Positions 27,228-37,245 of a stretch of 64,000 nt of DNA are shown piece by piece; position 1 is the stretch's first letter, and each line of letters starts with the position of its first letter. The DNA lies in contig NZ_JACRMG010000035.1 in assembly GCF_016219575.1 (NCBI RefSeq), positions 1 to 64,000 of the forward strand, in the 5' to 3' direction. The notes under the pieces were generated by a model that saw only the letters and a list, made by a program, of their open reading frames with translations, did not search any database and had not been told where the DNA came from. The position numbers and the translations under genes were made by a program. Origin of the DNA: Bradyrhizobium sp. Its GTDB lineage: Bacteria; Pseudomonadota; Alphaproteobacteria; Rhizobiales; Xanthobacteraceae.

Positions 27228-27645
27228 ATTCTTTCACCTACCCGACCGGCACGCCTACCGCGAATTCGCATGTTCTCCGAGGGGCGACAAACGGCAAAGC
27301 GGCCCATCCGTGGCTTGCTAAGTATTTCCCCAAAGACCCCTTCGCTCGCTTTAGGCGACTATTAGCGAATTTGCTCGCGCATTTCGAGCGTATTTAGCTT
27401 CTTTCTCTTGGATCGGGGAAGCATATTAGCTTGCAGCGCAACATGCCGCATATAAGCGCCGTCCCTTCGATTCCCTCGTGCCGCGCATCTGCTAGCATTG
27501 CGCGATTTCAATTTCGATCGCCTCACTACCAATGAATCGACTGGATCAGATCACCCCACTCTAGGGCCAGCGAGTTCGTACGAAGGTCGCTCTCTCGATT
27601 GCAAGGTATTTCGCACAGCTAGCATGATGCTGTGCATAAGGTCTC
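27228..27645. other. intergenic region, no gene seen
   Basis: About 420 bp between the end of the SNF2 gene and the start of the giant helicase gene, both on the minus strand. It is AT-richer around 27400-27440 and probably carries the promoter of the DUF4011-DUF2130 operon. Short frames here show no family signal, and I see no T-tract hairpin. Confidence 0.5.
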
Positions 27646-30489
27646 TCACTCGGCAGAACCGACGAGTGGCAACTGTTCGCAATCTCCGGTGCCCGGATCG
27701 GGCGCGACGGAGAGGTCGAATGCGAGCGCTTTTGCAGCGGCGACCGGCAGCTGTATGCGCTCCGCTGCCTTTTCCGTGAAGGATTCGTCGGTTCGATAGT
27801 CGGCGCCCATCAATACCTGAAACCAACGCTCCCGATCCATGACCACGCGAAACTGCTTTTCGTCCTGCGTGCCGCCCACGTAAGGAAGGAAAACCTCAAT
27901 AGGTTTTTTGACGGTTTCGGCTATGGCGCCGATCCGATCGACGCGGCCCGTGCGCTGCTCAAGGGTACTCGGATTCCAGCTTAAATCATGATGGATCACA
28001 TGCCGGCAGCTCAGATGGAGATCGACCCCCTCTGCCAGCACGCTTGAGGCGACTAGAACTTCCGGGAAGAACGGGGTATTAAAGGCGAGCATCAGCCGTT
28101 GGCGCGTCTCCTGCTTCACAAGTCCGTTCGCGAGCCGGATGTTGGGCATTACGCTGATCCCCTTCATCTGGCTCAAATCATCGTCATTCTCCCGCAGGGT
28201 TTCCCCACGAATCCCTGGCTGCATCCGGCTGAGGGCTTCGAGGTAGTCCTTGCGCTCAGCGGGCGTGCACCGCCGGGCAATGAATTTCAAGAAGGAATCG
28301 ATCTTCTCCCCGAGGGAGATTCCCGACAAGTCGCGGGTGCCGAACGCCTCCTGCAAAGCAGCTTCGCCCGATCGTGCGCGAACATTAAAATAGCGGGCGA
28401 CGAAAAGCGGCGTTCGGACGAAACGTCGAACGACGTCGTGTATCCGATCTCGCTCATCGCTGTTCAATTCAACGTAAGGCGCAAGGCGCCGGTTTAATTC
28501 GTCGTCCAAGGGCTGACGCATGCCTCCATCCGTGTCGAAGCGTGCCCCAAAACCGGCCACGACTTTTCGAACGGCTTCGTGCTCAAGCCCAAATCTTTGC
28601 GTAGCGTCGCTCCAAAGCTGTCGCTCCAGCGCCGCCGAGAGGTGTCTTACGATGGCTCGCCCGGTCTCACGGTAATGGCAGAAAACCACGACCTTCTCAC
28701 GGTGTCGCCAAAGGTCGAGAACCCGTGCTATCAGTGGAGCAATCTTCGGGTGCTGGGCATAAGCAGCCTCATCGGGAAGCGCCGTTGTCAGCTTCTCAAT
28801 GTAACGGTCGATGAGCTGGCCGGACAGGGTCGCCTTAAGTTCCTGCTCCTCATCTTCGTGAGACGATCCGTTGCGCCGCGTCTCAAGGAAAGCTTCGTAA
28901 CTCGACGCCAAACCTTCTGCAAATGTAGCTCGTCCAGCTTTTATGCCCTCGTGCACAACGACGGCTTGCGCACGGGCCGCGAGCAAAAACGGAAGCAAAG
29001 CCTCGTCGCCTACAGGCAGACCGCCATCGCCTTCGAGCGACAAGGAAAGCGCGCGGCCCGAATGTCGCGAGCGCCGCGGCACCTGGGCGCCGGGAAGCAT
29101 CGGATCGCGCAGATGCCTGACAACCCATTTACGCAGCGGCGCCTCGGCTTCTTTCATTGCGGCTTGGGCCTGCTGAAACGATCGCATGACCATTTGGATG
29201 CGTTCCGGGAGAAACTGGGGATCCGCGGCGGCGCCTTGCCACCAATCGTCGATCGACACCTCCTGGCCGTTGGCGCCGACGAGATCGCCTTGACGGAGGG
29301 AAGCCCATCGCTTGTCGAGTTCGGCCGCGCGGTGTTGTGCGCGGTCCAGTGTCTTGCCGAGCGCCTCCAGCTCCGTTTCAAACTGCTCCTTTGTGCAGCG
29401 GGGCAGCGTTTTCCAGGCGACGCCGCGGAATCGGCCGATCACACTCAGCAATTCATGATGCCCGAGCTGGAATGGCGTCGCCGTCAAGAACATCATCCGC
29501 TCGAACGATCCCTCCAGGGCTCCCGTGATGGTGCCGGCGTCCTCCCGTGCTTCATCCGTCACAAAGAGGGACGCCAGGCGGGTCGCCGGATTTTTCAGGT
29601 GATGGGCTTCGTCAAGGATCAGAAGGGGAGAGCGAAATCTCGCTTTCGCCTGGGTCGATGGCCACATCGTCCGTAGCGCATCGTTGATCGCACGGCGTGC
29701 GCGCTCCAGCCGCTCGTTAATGAAAGCTGATTCCCGGGCCGGCAATTCGCGCAAGCAATCGCGTAATTCGGCGACATCGATATCGCTCGATTCGAGCACT
29801 TTCTGGATTGCCTCGGGAATGGGCGCCTCAGAGAGTTGAAGCTCGGGGCGGGCCCGGTAATGCTCATTGATGACGTGGCGCCATTCCCGGTTGGAGATGC
29901 GCAGCAGCTTGGCGAAGAGCTCCGGGTCATTGTAGGAGGACTTGGTTCGCAGCAGGTCCGCGGCGAACCGTGGCAACGCATTCCGCTTTTCGCCGAGATG
30001 TATGCCGCTGATCGCACGCTTGATCAGTGCGAGGCGTACCCACTGATCGATGTTCTGCACATGGAAGGCTCCATGCTTGAGAAAAATGATCTGCGGACGG
30101 TTGCTGGCTTCGCTATCGATAAGCCGGAAAAATTCGAGCGCCGACGCGACAGGTTCGGCGCGGAGCGTCTTGTCATCGGAGCGCTTGATCGCGCGATCGA
30201 CGAATACCTTAAAATCGCGGGGCCATTTCTCGTGGAGCGATGAAGGCACCATGATGACGACGGGCCGTTTCCCGCGGTCGGCGAGGGCCGCCTTCATGGC
30301 GACGCCGAGCGCGACAAATGTTTTTCCCATGCCGACTTCATCGGCCAGCACGATGCCCGGCTGATTGCCGAGCCGGCGCAGAATTTCCGCGATCGTGCGC
30401 TGTTGCCGAAACGCATCTTCGGTGCTGACGCGATCGTTTCTGAGATCGAGACGCTCGCCCAGATCACCCGTGTCAACAGGCCAAGTCAC
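27646..30489 (-). CDS. SNF2-type DEAD/DEAH-box helicase/translocase
   Basis: 947 residues from GTG 30489. SF2 motifs: Q-like DAFRQQRTIAEILRRL, Walker A VLADEVGMGKTFVALG (about 50), DEAHH (about 293, LLILDEAHHLKNPATR), motif III LTATPFQLGHHE, and the C-terminal helicase lobe SSVLAEGVDLHLSCRHVIHH and STLEQRTGRVDRIG (about 830), closest in feel to RapA/SNF2 translocases of defence systems such as DrmD or DpdE. A large insertion (about 120-280) separates motifs I and II. The start codon overlaps the upstream PLD gene's stop (GTGA), so translation is coupled. It should remodel or translocate on DNA or nucleic-acid complexes for its partners. Confidence 0.9.
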   Translation of the reverse strand: MTWPVDTGDLGERLDLRNDRVSTEDAFRQQRTIAEILRRLGNQPGIVLADEVGMGKTFVALGVAMKAALADRGKRPVVIMVPSSLHEKWPRDFKVFVDRAIKRSDDKTLRAEPVASALEFFRLIDSEASNRPQIIFLKHGAFHVQNIDQWVRLALIKRAISGIHLGEKRNALPRFAADLLRTKSSYNDPELFAKLLRISNREWRHVINEHYRARPELQLSEAPIPEAIQKVLESSDIDVAELRDCLRELPARESAFINERLERARRAINDALRTMWPSTQAKARFRSPLLILDEAHHLKNPATRLASLFVTDEAREDAGTITGALEGSFERMMFLTATPFQLGHHELLSVIGRFRGVAWKTLPRCTKEQFETELEALGKTLDRAQHRAAELDKRWASLRQGDLVGANGQEVSIDDWWQGAAADPQFLPERIQMVMRSFQQAQAAMKEAEAPLRKWVVRHLRDPMLPGAQVPRRSRHSGRALSLSLEGDGGLPVGDEALLPFLLAARAQAVVVHEGIKAGRATFAEGLASSYEAFLETRRNGSSHEDEEQELKATLSGQLIDRYIEKLTTALPDEAAYAQHPKIAPLIARVLDLWRHREKVVVFCHYRETGRAIVRHLSAALERQLWSDATQRFGLEHEAVRKVVAGFGARFDTDGGMRQPLDDELNRRLAPYVELNSDERDRIHDVVRRFVRTPLFVARYFNVRARSGEAALQEAFGTRDLSGISLGEKIDSFLKFIARRCTPAERKDYLEALSRMQPGIRGETLRENDDDLSQMKGISVMPNIRLANGLVKQETRQRLMLAFNTPFFPEVLVASSVLAEGVDLHLSCRHVIHHDLSWNPSTLEQRTGRVDRIGAIAETVKKPIEVFLPYVGGTQDEKQFRVVMDRERWFQVLMGADYRTDESFTEKAAERIQLPVAAAKALAFDLSVAPDPGTGDCEQLPLVGSAE

Positions 30490-32531
30490 GATAGCAGCTC
30501 CTCAAAAGAGGCCGCGACATAGGCGGCAAGGCTGGGCGGAGCGGCTGCTTGGTGGGCAAGCTCCTGCAAGGATCGGGTGATCTCACTGACTTCGAGGCCA
30601 ATGGCATGTTTGTTGAGCGTGCCCAAAGGCCTCCACGCGACGCTGCGCAGGGTGGCGGCGACCTCGGCGATCATGAACGCTGCCCCTTCCGGGTCTTCGG
30701 CCGCGAGCCGCTTAGCCAGGGCAAAAGGCCCGATCGGCCCGCGCAGGCGCCAGCGAAGGGCGTCGAGGGAGCTCACCGGCTGCTGCATGCGCTCACGCAT
30801 ACCCTCCAGCGCCTGGGCAACGCGCCGCATGCGGCGCAGGAGAAATTGGCTTGTGTCGACTCTTTTGTGCGGATCAACCTCGATAGCTTTTCCTGGCTGT
30901 TTCTGGCTTTCCCGGCGCTGAAGGATACGAAGGACCACCTCGTGCAGCGGGCGCGCGGAAGTAAGAATCTCGATGAGTTCCGCAAGTGAAAGGCTTCCGA
31001 GCTCGTCGGGTGGCGGCAGGGCCGACGGATCAGCAACATTCACGACCCACGGCGCGCTCCATTCGCGCTGCGCATCGTCATGCCAGCGAACGTCGAGTGA
31101 GCTGGGAGGCCGCTTCGTGTCCCAAGGAAGAACGACGGTAGGCGGGCTTCCGCTGTCTGCCCAGCCCTGATTGTTCATAAGCCATCCGTGTTCCTTGGAT
31201 AGGATCTCAAAGACCGGCGGGGCGCCAGCGCCGATCTCAAGTTCAAGACGCGCGCCATGCTTGTCGAGGCAGAACAGCGCCAGCCCGAAAGCGGCAGGCA
31301 AGGGTGGAGCGTCCAAATTATCGGCCGAGTCAGGTGATCCGCCGAGAAACTGGACGCCCTCGATGTCGTCGAGTTCGTTCTCCTGCGGCCATGACTGCGC
31401 GCAGAGCTTTCCAAAACGCGACCCGCGATCACGGATGATGTAGGCGAGGTTCAGTTCGATATTGTGCCGGGGGTGAAGGCCAAGCCCCGCGGCCGTGAAA
31501 TTGCTCGACCCAAGCATATAGAGCGCGCGGTCGTCGCGCTGCAGCCAGATGGATTTCGCGTGAAGCGGCCGATCCTCCTGTTTGCCTTCGATCTCGATGC
31601 GCTGTTCGACGATCGAAAACGCATGCTGAAGCGATGGATGCGGAGATTGCTTGAGCACTGCCGGCGCATCGATCTGTACCGTCCCGTCCGGCAGGGTGCG
31701 GCCAGGCCCGGCAAAGCTTAGCCAGCGTTCACCGCGCGTCGTGAGAAGTGCGGCAAAAGTTTCTGCCGTGGCGCCGGCACGAGTCTCCTCGTCAAAAAAC
31801 GGGCTCAATATCCATGCGTGGTCCGGCCGTGTCCCAACCCATCTGGCGTCGAGTTGTTGGATAACCGTATCACCGCCGGGAACGAGAGGAATCAGCACGC
31901 ATTCGGCATCGTCGCGATCCGCAGGCGGCAAAGAGCGAGCCCGCCGCTCGACCGATGACAGAAAGTCCGTCAAAGCGGCTTGTGGCCCGCTGTCGGTGCG
32001 ATCGATGCCAGGTGCGTACCCTCGCACGCGATGGAGGAAGGCGATGCATTCGCGCAGCAGTTCGGGCGCAGCATTGCCCTTGGGATCGAATTCGAGCACG
32101 GCCATGACTTCTTGATTTCGGCGGTAGGCTGGTTCCGTCAGATTGGCCGACCCAATCAGAACCCGGATAAAGTTCTCCCACACCAAAAGAGTGAGCTTGG
32201 CGTGCAAAATGCCGCCGCCCGGCAACCGAACCGGCAACATATGCCAACGCAGGCTGCGATCGGCGTCGGTATGCGTGCTATCGACCAGGACACAGGCAAA
32301 GCTTTGCGCGAGCTTTTCTTCACGTTCGATAAGATAGGCTTTGGCGGTTTCGTTGGGATGACTCTGAATCGACAAGAAGCGCGCCAGGCATTGTTCCTCG
32401 AAAAACTCGGCGTCGAACGTAAAGCTTGTCGCCACGCAGCCGAGCGGGCGGCCAAAAGCCTCGTCGCTGGACCAAAGATCGAGCAGGCGCGCTCGTGTTT
32501 GGTCGGACGCCGACGAACGCCGGCCGCTCAT
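30486..32531 (-). CDS. phospholipase D-like (HKD-type) protein with two degenerate motifs
   Basis: 681 residues. Two PLD-type half-sites are visible: GGILHAKLTLLVW with IGSANLTEPAYRRNQE (about 107-145) and RPLHAKSIWLQR with LGSSNFTAAGLG (about 320-345). Each keeps H-x-K and a downstream G-S-(A/S)-N, but the Asp four residues after Lys in classical HKD is replaced (Val, Gln). Such proteins are nucleases or DNA-processing factors in defence operons (e.g. DISARM DrmC, Dpd DpdK, by family analogy). The C-terminal 300 residues are unrecognised. Overlaps both neighbours by 4 bp (ATGA at 32528-32531, GTGA at 30486-30489), so it is in a coupled three-gene set. Confidence 0.85.
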   Translation of the reverse strand: MSGRRSSASDQTRARLLDLWSSDEAFGRPLGCVATSFTFDAEFFEEQCLARFLSIQSHPNETAKAYLIEREEKLAQSFACVLVDSTHTDADRSLRWHMLPVRLPGGGILHAKLTLLVWENFIRVLIGSANLTEPAYRRNQEVMAVLEFDPKGNAAPELLRECIAFLHRVRGYAPGIDRTDSGPQAALTDFLSSVERRARSLPPADRDDAECVLIPLVPGGDTVIQQLDARWVGTRPDHAWILSPFFDEETRAGATAETFAALLTTRGERWLSFAGPGRTLPDGTVQIDAPAVLKQSPHPSLQHAFSIVEQRIEIEGKQEDRPLHAKSIWLQRDDRALYMLGSSNFTAAGLGLHPRHNIELNLAYIIRDRGSRFGKLCAQSWPQENELDDIEGVQFLGGSPDSADNLDAPPLPAAFGLALFCLDKHGARLELEIGAGAPPVFEILSKEHGWLMNNQGWADSGSPPTVVLPWDTKRPPSSLDVRWHDDAQREWSAPWVVNVADPSALPPPDELGSLSLAELIEILTSARPLHEVVLRILQRRESQKQPGKAIEVDPHKRVDTSQFLLRRMRRVAQALEGMRERMQQPVSSLDALRWRLRGPIGPFALAKRLAAEDPEGAAFMIAEVAATLRSVAWRPLGTLNKHAIGLEVSEITRSLQELAHQAAAPPSLAAYVAASFEELLS

Positions 32532-33844
32532 TGAAGGACTCCCAGGTCGGAGAGGAATCCGGAAAAGGTCGGAATGCGATATTCGTGAACATAGCCGCCC
32601 TTACCGGTCGGCGGTTCAGATAGCGTATAGCCGGCACGCAGGGCCACCAGCCCGCGCGAGCCACGCTCGAACCAGGTGCGTTTCCCATGTGGGGGCTTCT
32701 CGCGCTGAACCTGGTCGTGATGATGGAGAATGGCCTCAAAGAACTCGGTGGTGGTTCGAACCTCTTCGAACCGATCGATGGCTTGGGCAATGCCTTTCTC
32801 TTTGCTTTCCCATTCGAGCAGCGTTGGGTGAGAGCGAATACGCGCGAGGCTTGGTGCCAGGATTTCGAGCGCTGACCTGGCAGTCTTTGTCGCAGAGAAA
32901 ATCTTAGCGTCTACAGGCAAGCCACCGTTGCTCGATGCGCAATAGCGCAAACCATCGAACGCGTCGGTGATCACGCGCCCAAAAGTTTCATACGCATCGA
33001 TCGCGGTGAGGAGCTCTTGAAGCCCGGCGGGAGCCCTGCGGCTGAGCTTGCGGAGAAACGCCGCCTCGTGGCTACGTCCGCTCACGCCACCTTGGGCAAC
33101 CAGAGCGTCTTTGAGGTGCGCGATCATATCAATGTCGCCGGCACGCGACAAAATGCGCTCGGTCAGGACGGCTTTCTCGCGGCGCCCCGGTGCTTTTGGA
33201 TCGAGGCGGCTCGCGAGCTCACGCCAGAACTCGCCGGACTGGTATGTGGTGTGTCCCTTGTCCATACCTTGAGCAACCGCACGCCGAAGCCGCTCGCGAA
33301 AGGCGTGCCCGGCTCCGCCTGACCCGTCGAGGAAGCCGTCGAGCCCTTGATCCTTTGCCCATTCGGAAACCAGTTCGTAGCCACCGTCGTCGAGCGCGCC
33401 ATCGTCGGCAATAATTCCAATTCTGCGGGCAAGTCGTCGAAACACGCCGGTGAAGCCAAACGCATTCGGAGTCTTGAGATAGGCCGTCGCACAGACCGGC
33501 CGCTGGTTGCGCAGGGCGCGCCGAACTTTCTGAATGCCGGGAACGCCGGACGTCCCGGAGGGTGAATTCTCCGTGCGCACAAACGCCTCGACGACAAACC
33601 ATTCCCACACGAGCCATGGGGGCGTTATGCCGTCAGCGGCTACCGCATCCTCGTCCCAATCCTCCAAAAGGCGCGCGCCGATTGCTATAGCCGTGACAAA
33701 TCGCGGATGGCCCATCCGCACTGTGACCGCCGGCAGCAGGCGGTCGGCGAGGCGCTCGTAGCCGGGTAACAATCCCAGGGGATCGGTACTGCCTTCGCTT
33801 TCCTCGGAAGGATCAAACTCGGAACTGAACGGTGCTCTCAACAT
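32528..33844 (-). CDS. protein of unknown function in nuclease-helicase operon
   Basis: 438 residues, beginning MLRAPFSSEFDPSEESEGST. I recognise no domain. Visible features: predicted mostly helical; a conserved-looking aromatic segment PPWLVWEWFVVEAFVRTENS (about 80-95), RPVCATAYLKTPNAFGFTGV (about 115-133), FWRELASRLDPKAPGRREKA (about 205-225), a helical region rich in Arg/Glu, and the tail GYVHEYRIPTFSGFLSDLGV. No signal peptide, membrane helix or nucleotide-binding loop. It lies 26 bp after the RecB-like gene and overlaps the PLD gene (ATGA), so it is an obligate-looking partner of the PLD and SNF2 proteins, perhaps a recognition or adaptor subunit. Confidence 0.8.
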   Translation of the reverse strand: MLRAPFSSEFDPSEESEGSTDPLGLLPGYERLADRLLPAVTVRMGHPRFVTAIAIGARLLEDWDEDAVAADGITPPWLVWEWFVVEAFVRTENSPSGTSGVPGIQKVRRALRNQRPVCATAYLKTPNAFGFTGVFRRLARRIGIIADDGALDDGGYELVSEWAKDQGLDGFLDGSGGAGHAFRERLRRAVAQGMDKGHTTYQSGEFWRELASRLDPKAPGRREKAVLTERILSRAGDIDMIAHLKDALVAQGGVSGRSHEAAFLRKLSRRAPAGLQELLTAIDAYETFGRVITDAFDGLRYCASSNGGLPVDAKIFSATKTARSALEILAPSLARIRSHPTLLEWESKEKGIAQAIDRFEEVRTTTEFFEAILHHHDQVQREKPPHGKRTWFERGSRGLVALRAGYTLSEPPTGKGGYVHEYRIPTFSGFLSDLGVLQ

Positions 33845-33870
33845 GGCTTTCTACTCAAATAGGGATGGGT

Positions 33871-36800
33871 TTAAGGCTGGCTCTGCGCGATTGACTCGGC
33901 ATGAGCAAACAGGTTCAGGCGGCGAAGGTCGTTGATCTTCGTCCACGCGCCTTCGAGCAGCTGGGCGCCATGAACTACAAGGGCCAGACACTGCGCGCGG
34001 CTCACGGCGACGTTGAAGCGGTTTGGATTGAAGAGGAATTCGGTGCCGCGCGGCGCCTCGGTGCCTTTGGATGTCGTCATCGAGACGATCACGACCGCGG
34101 CTTCCTGCCCCTGAAACTTGTCCACCGTGCCGACATGAGAGCCCGGCGGCAAAACTTGCTTGAGAAGATTCACTTGCAGGTTATAGGGAGCGACGACAAG
34201 AATATCGTCAAGGGTGAGGGGCGACGCGCTGCCATCCCGAATGATTTCTTGCACCAACAGCGCCTGGACGAGTTCGGCAATCGCCTCGGCCTCGGCGCGG
34301 CTTGACTGCGTGCAGCCATCATGTGCAACCGGCACAAAGGACAATCCCGCCGGCCGAAGGGCGCCAGGTGCACCGGGCCGAAGACGCAGGTATCGGGCCT
34401 CCGTCGATGGGTGCGAGCCGAGGCGACCATCATAGATCGCGTCGGAAATAAACCGGCAGAGGGCAGGATGCAGCCGGCGGCTCTCGTTCAGAAGAATGCC
34501 GCGGTCCTCGGGCACCGTGGCCCGGTCTTCCAGAAGGTACTCAAGACTTGAGAGGCCGGTCTCGCCCGGATGCACGCCCTGGACCGGTTGGGGAAGCTGC
34601 ATTTGATCGCCGACCAGCACGATGTTGGCCGCGGCGGCCCCCATCGCGACGAGATTGCCAAGCGATACCTGTCCAGCCTCGTCGACAAACAGGTAGTCAT
34701 ACTCGTTGCGCTGATCGTCGCGACAGAAATGAAAAACGGTCCCGCCGACCAGGCGGTGCTGCGGCAGCACATCCTCCGATTTAACGACCGTCACGATGTT
34801 GGTGCTGTCGTATTCCGTCTCGGGTTTGCCGTCATTGCCCTTCTTGGCGCCCTTGAAGCGGAACTGCGCTTCGGCGGCGCGCGCATCAACCTCTGCAAGC
34901 AGCTTGTTGATCGCCTTGTGCGAGTTCGAGGAAACGCCGACACGCTTGCCGGCCTTGAGCAGCGCGACGATCGCCAGCGCGGCCGTATAGGTCTTGCCCG
35001 TTCCGGGCGGTCCTTGGATGAACAGATAGCTATGGTCGAGGTCGGCGATGGCGCGGATTACGGCGTCGGTCAACGGCTCGTCCGGCTGGCGTATCGGCGA
35101 TCCGGCCGTCCGACCTTTCAAGCGCGGGATGCTGCGCATCAGAAGATTGAGGAGCGCCTGATCTTCGCCGCTCGCCCCGCTCACGAAGCGATCGGCGAAC
35201 GCCAGCACGGCGTCTGGGACGCCTTGCAAGTTGATCGGCGCTGGAACCAGGCTGAAACGGTCCGGCATGGCGGGCGCCTTCGCGCCGCGCCGAAGCACAA
35301 CACGGCCATCCTCCGCCGAGATCTCGACGATGGTGCCGGCATTGCCGATCGTCTCGGCAATGCGTGGCGTGTCGCCAACCTTGAGCTTGGTGTCCTGCGG
35401 CGGAAAGACGAATGTCGTGTCGAATGACCGCTTGACCGGCACCGGCGCTTTCGAGGTGTCGTGTTGAAGCCCGCCGAGGCTTTCGGCGTCGTCCACCAGC
35501 TCGTCTTCGGACCAGGCCTGCCGCTCGAAGAGAGCCCACCAGCCGGGCTTCTGCGAGCGCTGGTGGAACCACAACAGCTCGGCGATAAGGTCGCGCACGC
35601 GCGCATCGCTATGGGGAGAGGCCCGTACGGCCGCCGCAAGAGTCTGCTTACGGGCCTCAAGCCGAGCGCGCTCGGCCGACTGCTCGCGCTTCTCGCCGGC
35701 AGTATCATCGACAATCTCAAGATTGATGCCGGGGGGACGCAGCTTCTCAAGCCAGGCGTGCAGCTGTGCCGTCGAAACACAGTCATCCTTGTTGTAGGCG
35801 GCAATCGAATCGAGGATGGCGTTGTCCTTGGTCAAGCACCAGCGCTCATATTCGACGATGCTGTCGGACGCCGTGCGCACCTCGCCGCTGCGCTCGCGCC
35901 AATAAAGGGCTTCAAGATCCTTGATCGAATAGCTTTCGGTCGATGCGCGCAGCGCTTGTACCACGACCCGGTAGAGATCGACGAAACGGCGCTCGCGCAG
36001 GAGCTGGTCGAGTTCCGCTTCCATCGTTGCGTAACGCATGGCGAGCCGCTTGAGAGCCGTCGTCTCGTAGGCGGCGTAGTGGTAAATGTGCGCGTTGGGA
36101 TGGCGCCGCACCTGCTCGATCAAAAGGCGCATAAGCTTTTCAAACGCCAGCTTCTCTTCGGCGGGGTTGTGGGCCCAGATCGGCTGGAAGGCCTGCTCGC
36201 GATCGCCGTTCAAGCGGCCATAGACGCCAAAGAGATATTCGAGCCCTTCGCCAGCCAGGGGATCGCCCTCCATGTCGAAGTAGAGATCGCCATCGTCGGG
36301 CGCAGGCAGCATCGCAAAGCCGCGCCCGCGCGCATAGAGCAGGAGCTCGAAGCTGTGCTCGCCGCTTGTCCGTGCAGCACTCTGGAGGCGGGCTTGCGCC
36401 GACAGCTTCGCCAGCGTTTCTGCGCCCATGCCATCGACTTTGGCATTGGCCGGCAATGCCGCCAGCTGTGCGAGGGTGGTGACCCCGGCAGCCGCGAGCT
36501 TTGCGACTTGCGCTCCGCTGACGCCCGCCACGAAAAACGGGCTGTCCGCGTCGCGCCATTCGGATTCGCAGCGCGCCTTGTAGTCGCATTGCTGGCAGGC
36601 GGCGCAGGGTTGCGACTTGGTGGCGCGTTTTTCATCGGCGACGAAGCGCTCGAAATCACGCATCAGCCGCCGGAGAATAAAGCGCGTGCGCCGCAGATCG
36701 AAAGGCTCCGATTCGCCGGCCGCGACATGGATGACGCCGCCTTGCACGGGGATGCCGAACAGCTCTTCCAGCAATTCGGCATAGATGCCGAGTTGCAAGA

Positions 36801-37194
36801 CATATTCGCCTTTGGCCGACCGCGCGAGCTTCGCGTCTTCGGGCTCAAAGGTGGTCGCGCCGTCATCGCCGTTTCGCAGCAGGAAGTCGGGATAGCCAAG
36901 CCACGCATCCTTGATGAGCGCGCCCTGATAGATCAATTTCGCGCCGCGTGCGATGGCCTCCCGCGTCAGGCGGGTGCGATCGGCGACACTGCCGTCCGAA
37001 GGGATGCGTTCGGCCGGACCGAAGCGCTCTTCGAGCTGCGCCAGCACGGCCGCCTCATGTTCGAAGCCCTTGTCGCGGATCAGTTGCAGGGTCGCGTCTG
37101 CATCCTCGGCCGGCTTGATGCCGGCGAGCCAGAGCGCCGCCTGGTGCGGACAGCCGAGATAATCATTGAGGCGAGAAGCTGAAAGCGAAGGCAT
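33871..37194 (-). CDS. TM0106-family RecB-like nuclease fused to SF1 helicase
   Basis: 1107 residues. N-terminal RecB-like nuclease with DYLGCPHQAALWLAG (about 11-25), FEPEDAKLARSAKGEYVLQL (about 115-135, D/E-x-K core) and a likely Fe-S cluster C-A-A-C-Q-Q-C-D-Y-K-A-R-C (about 197-209). Then an RNase H-like segment DLYFDMEGDPLAGEGLEYLF (about 300), and an SF1 helicase with Walker A IQGPPGTGKTYTAALA (about 728), Walker B LFVDEAGQVSLG (about 838), GDQMQLPQP, VGTVDKFQGQEAAVVIVSM and the last motif FNVAVSRAQCLALVVHG. Length and domain order match the TM0106-type family. It lies between the WYL gene (51 bp upstream) and the unknown gene in one operon; likely DNA degradation linked to unwinding. 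Confidence 0.9.
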   Translation of the reverse strand: MPSLSASRLNDYLGCPHQAALWLAGIKPAEDADATLQLIRDKGFEHEAAVLAQLEERFGPAERIPSDGSVADRTRLTREAIARGAKLIYQGALIKDAWLGYPDFLLRNGDDGATTFEPEDAKLARSAKGEYVLQLGIYAELLEELFGIPVQGGVIHVAAGESEPFDLRRTRFILRRLMRDFERFVADEKRATKSQPCAACQQCDYKARCESEWRDADSPFFVAGVSGAQVAKLAAAGVTTLAQLAALPANAKVDGMGAETLAKLSAQARLQSAARTSGEHSFELLLYARGRGFAMLPAPDDGDLYFDMEGDPLAGEGLEYLFGVYGRLNGDREQAFQPIWAHNPAEEKLAFEKLMRLLIEQVRRHPNAHIYHYAAYETTALKRLAMRYATMEAELDQLLRERRFVDLYRVVVQALRASTESYSIKDLEALYWRERSGEVRTASDSIVEYERWCLTKDNAILDSIAAYNKDDCVSTAQLHAWLEKLRPPGINLEIVDDTAGEKREQSAERARLEARKQTLAAAVRASPHSDARVRDLIAELLWFHQRSQKPGWWALFERQAWSEDELVDDAESLGGLQHDTSKAPVPVKRSFDTTFVFPPQDTKLKVGDTPRIAETIGNAGTIVEISAEDGRVVLRRGAKAPAMPDRFSLVPAPINLQGVPDAVLAFADRFVSGASGEDQALLNLLMRSIPRLKGRTAGSPIRQPDEPLTDAVIRAIADLDHSYLFIQGPPGTGKTYTAALAIVALLKAGKRVGVSSNSHKAINKLLAEVDARAAEAQFRFKGAKKGNDGKPETEYDSTNIVTVVKSEDVLPQHRLVGGTVFHFCRDDQRNEYDYLFVDEAGQVSLGNLVAMGAAAANIVLVGDQMQLPQPVQGVHPGETGLSSLEYLLEDRATVPEDRGILLNESRRLHPALCRFISDAIYDGRLGSHPSTEARYLRLRPGAPGALRPAGLSFVPVAHDGCTQSSRAEAEAIAELVQALLVQEIIRDGSASPLTLDDILVVAPYNLQVNLLKQVLPPGSHVGTVDKFQGQEAAVVIVSMTTSKGTEAPRGTEFLFNPNRFNVAVSRAQCLALVVHGAQLLEGAWTKINDLRRLNLFAHAESIAQSQP

Positions 37195-37245
37195 GATGCG
37201 AGAAAATGAAAGTTGGGTGCGACAGAATTGGACGTAGGTCTCCGG

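Noticed and set aside
35461..37182. 573-residue forward frame
   Set aside because: Antisense to the RecB-like helicase; the reverse protein has all catalytic motifs.
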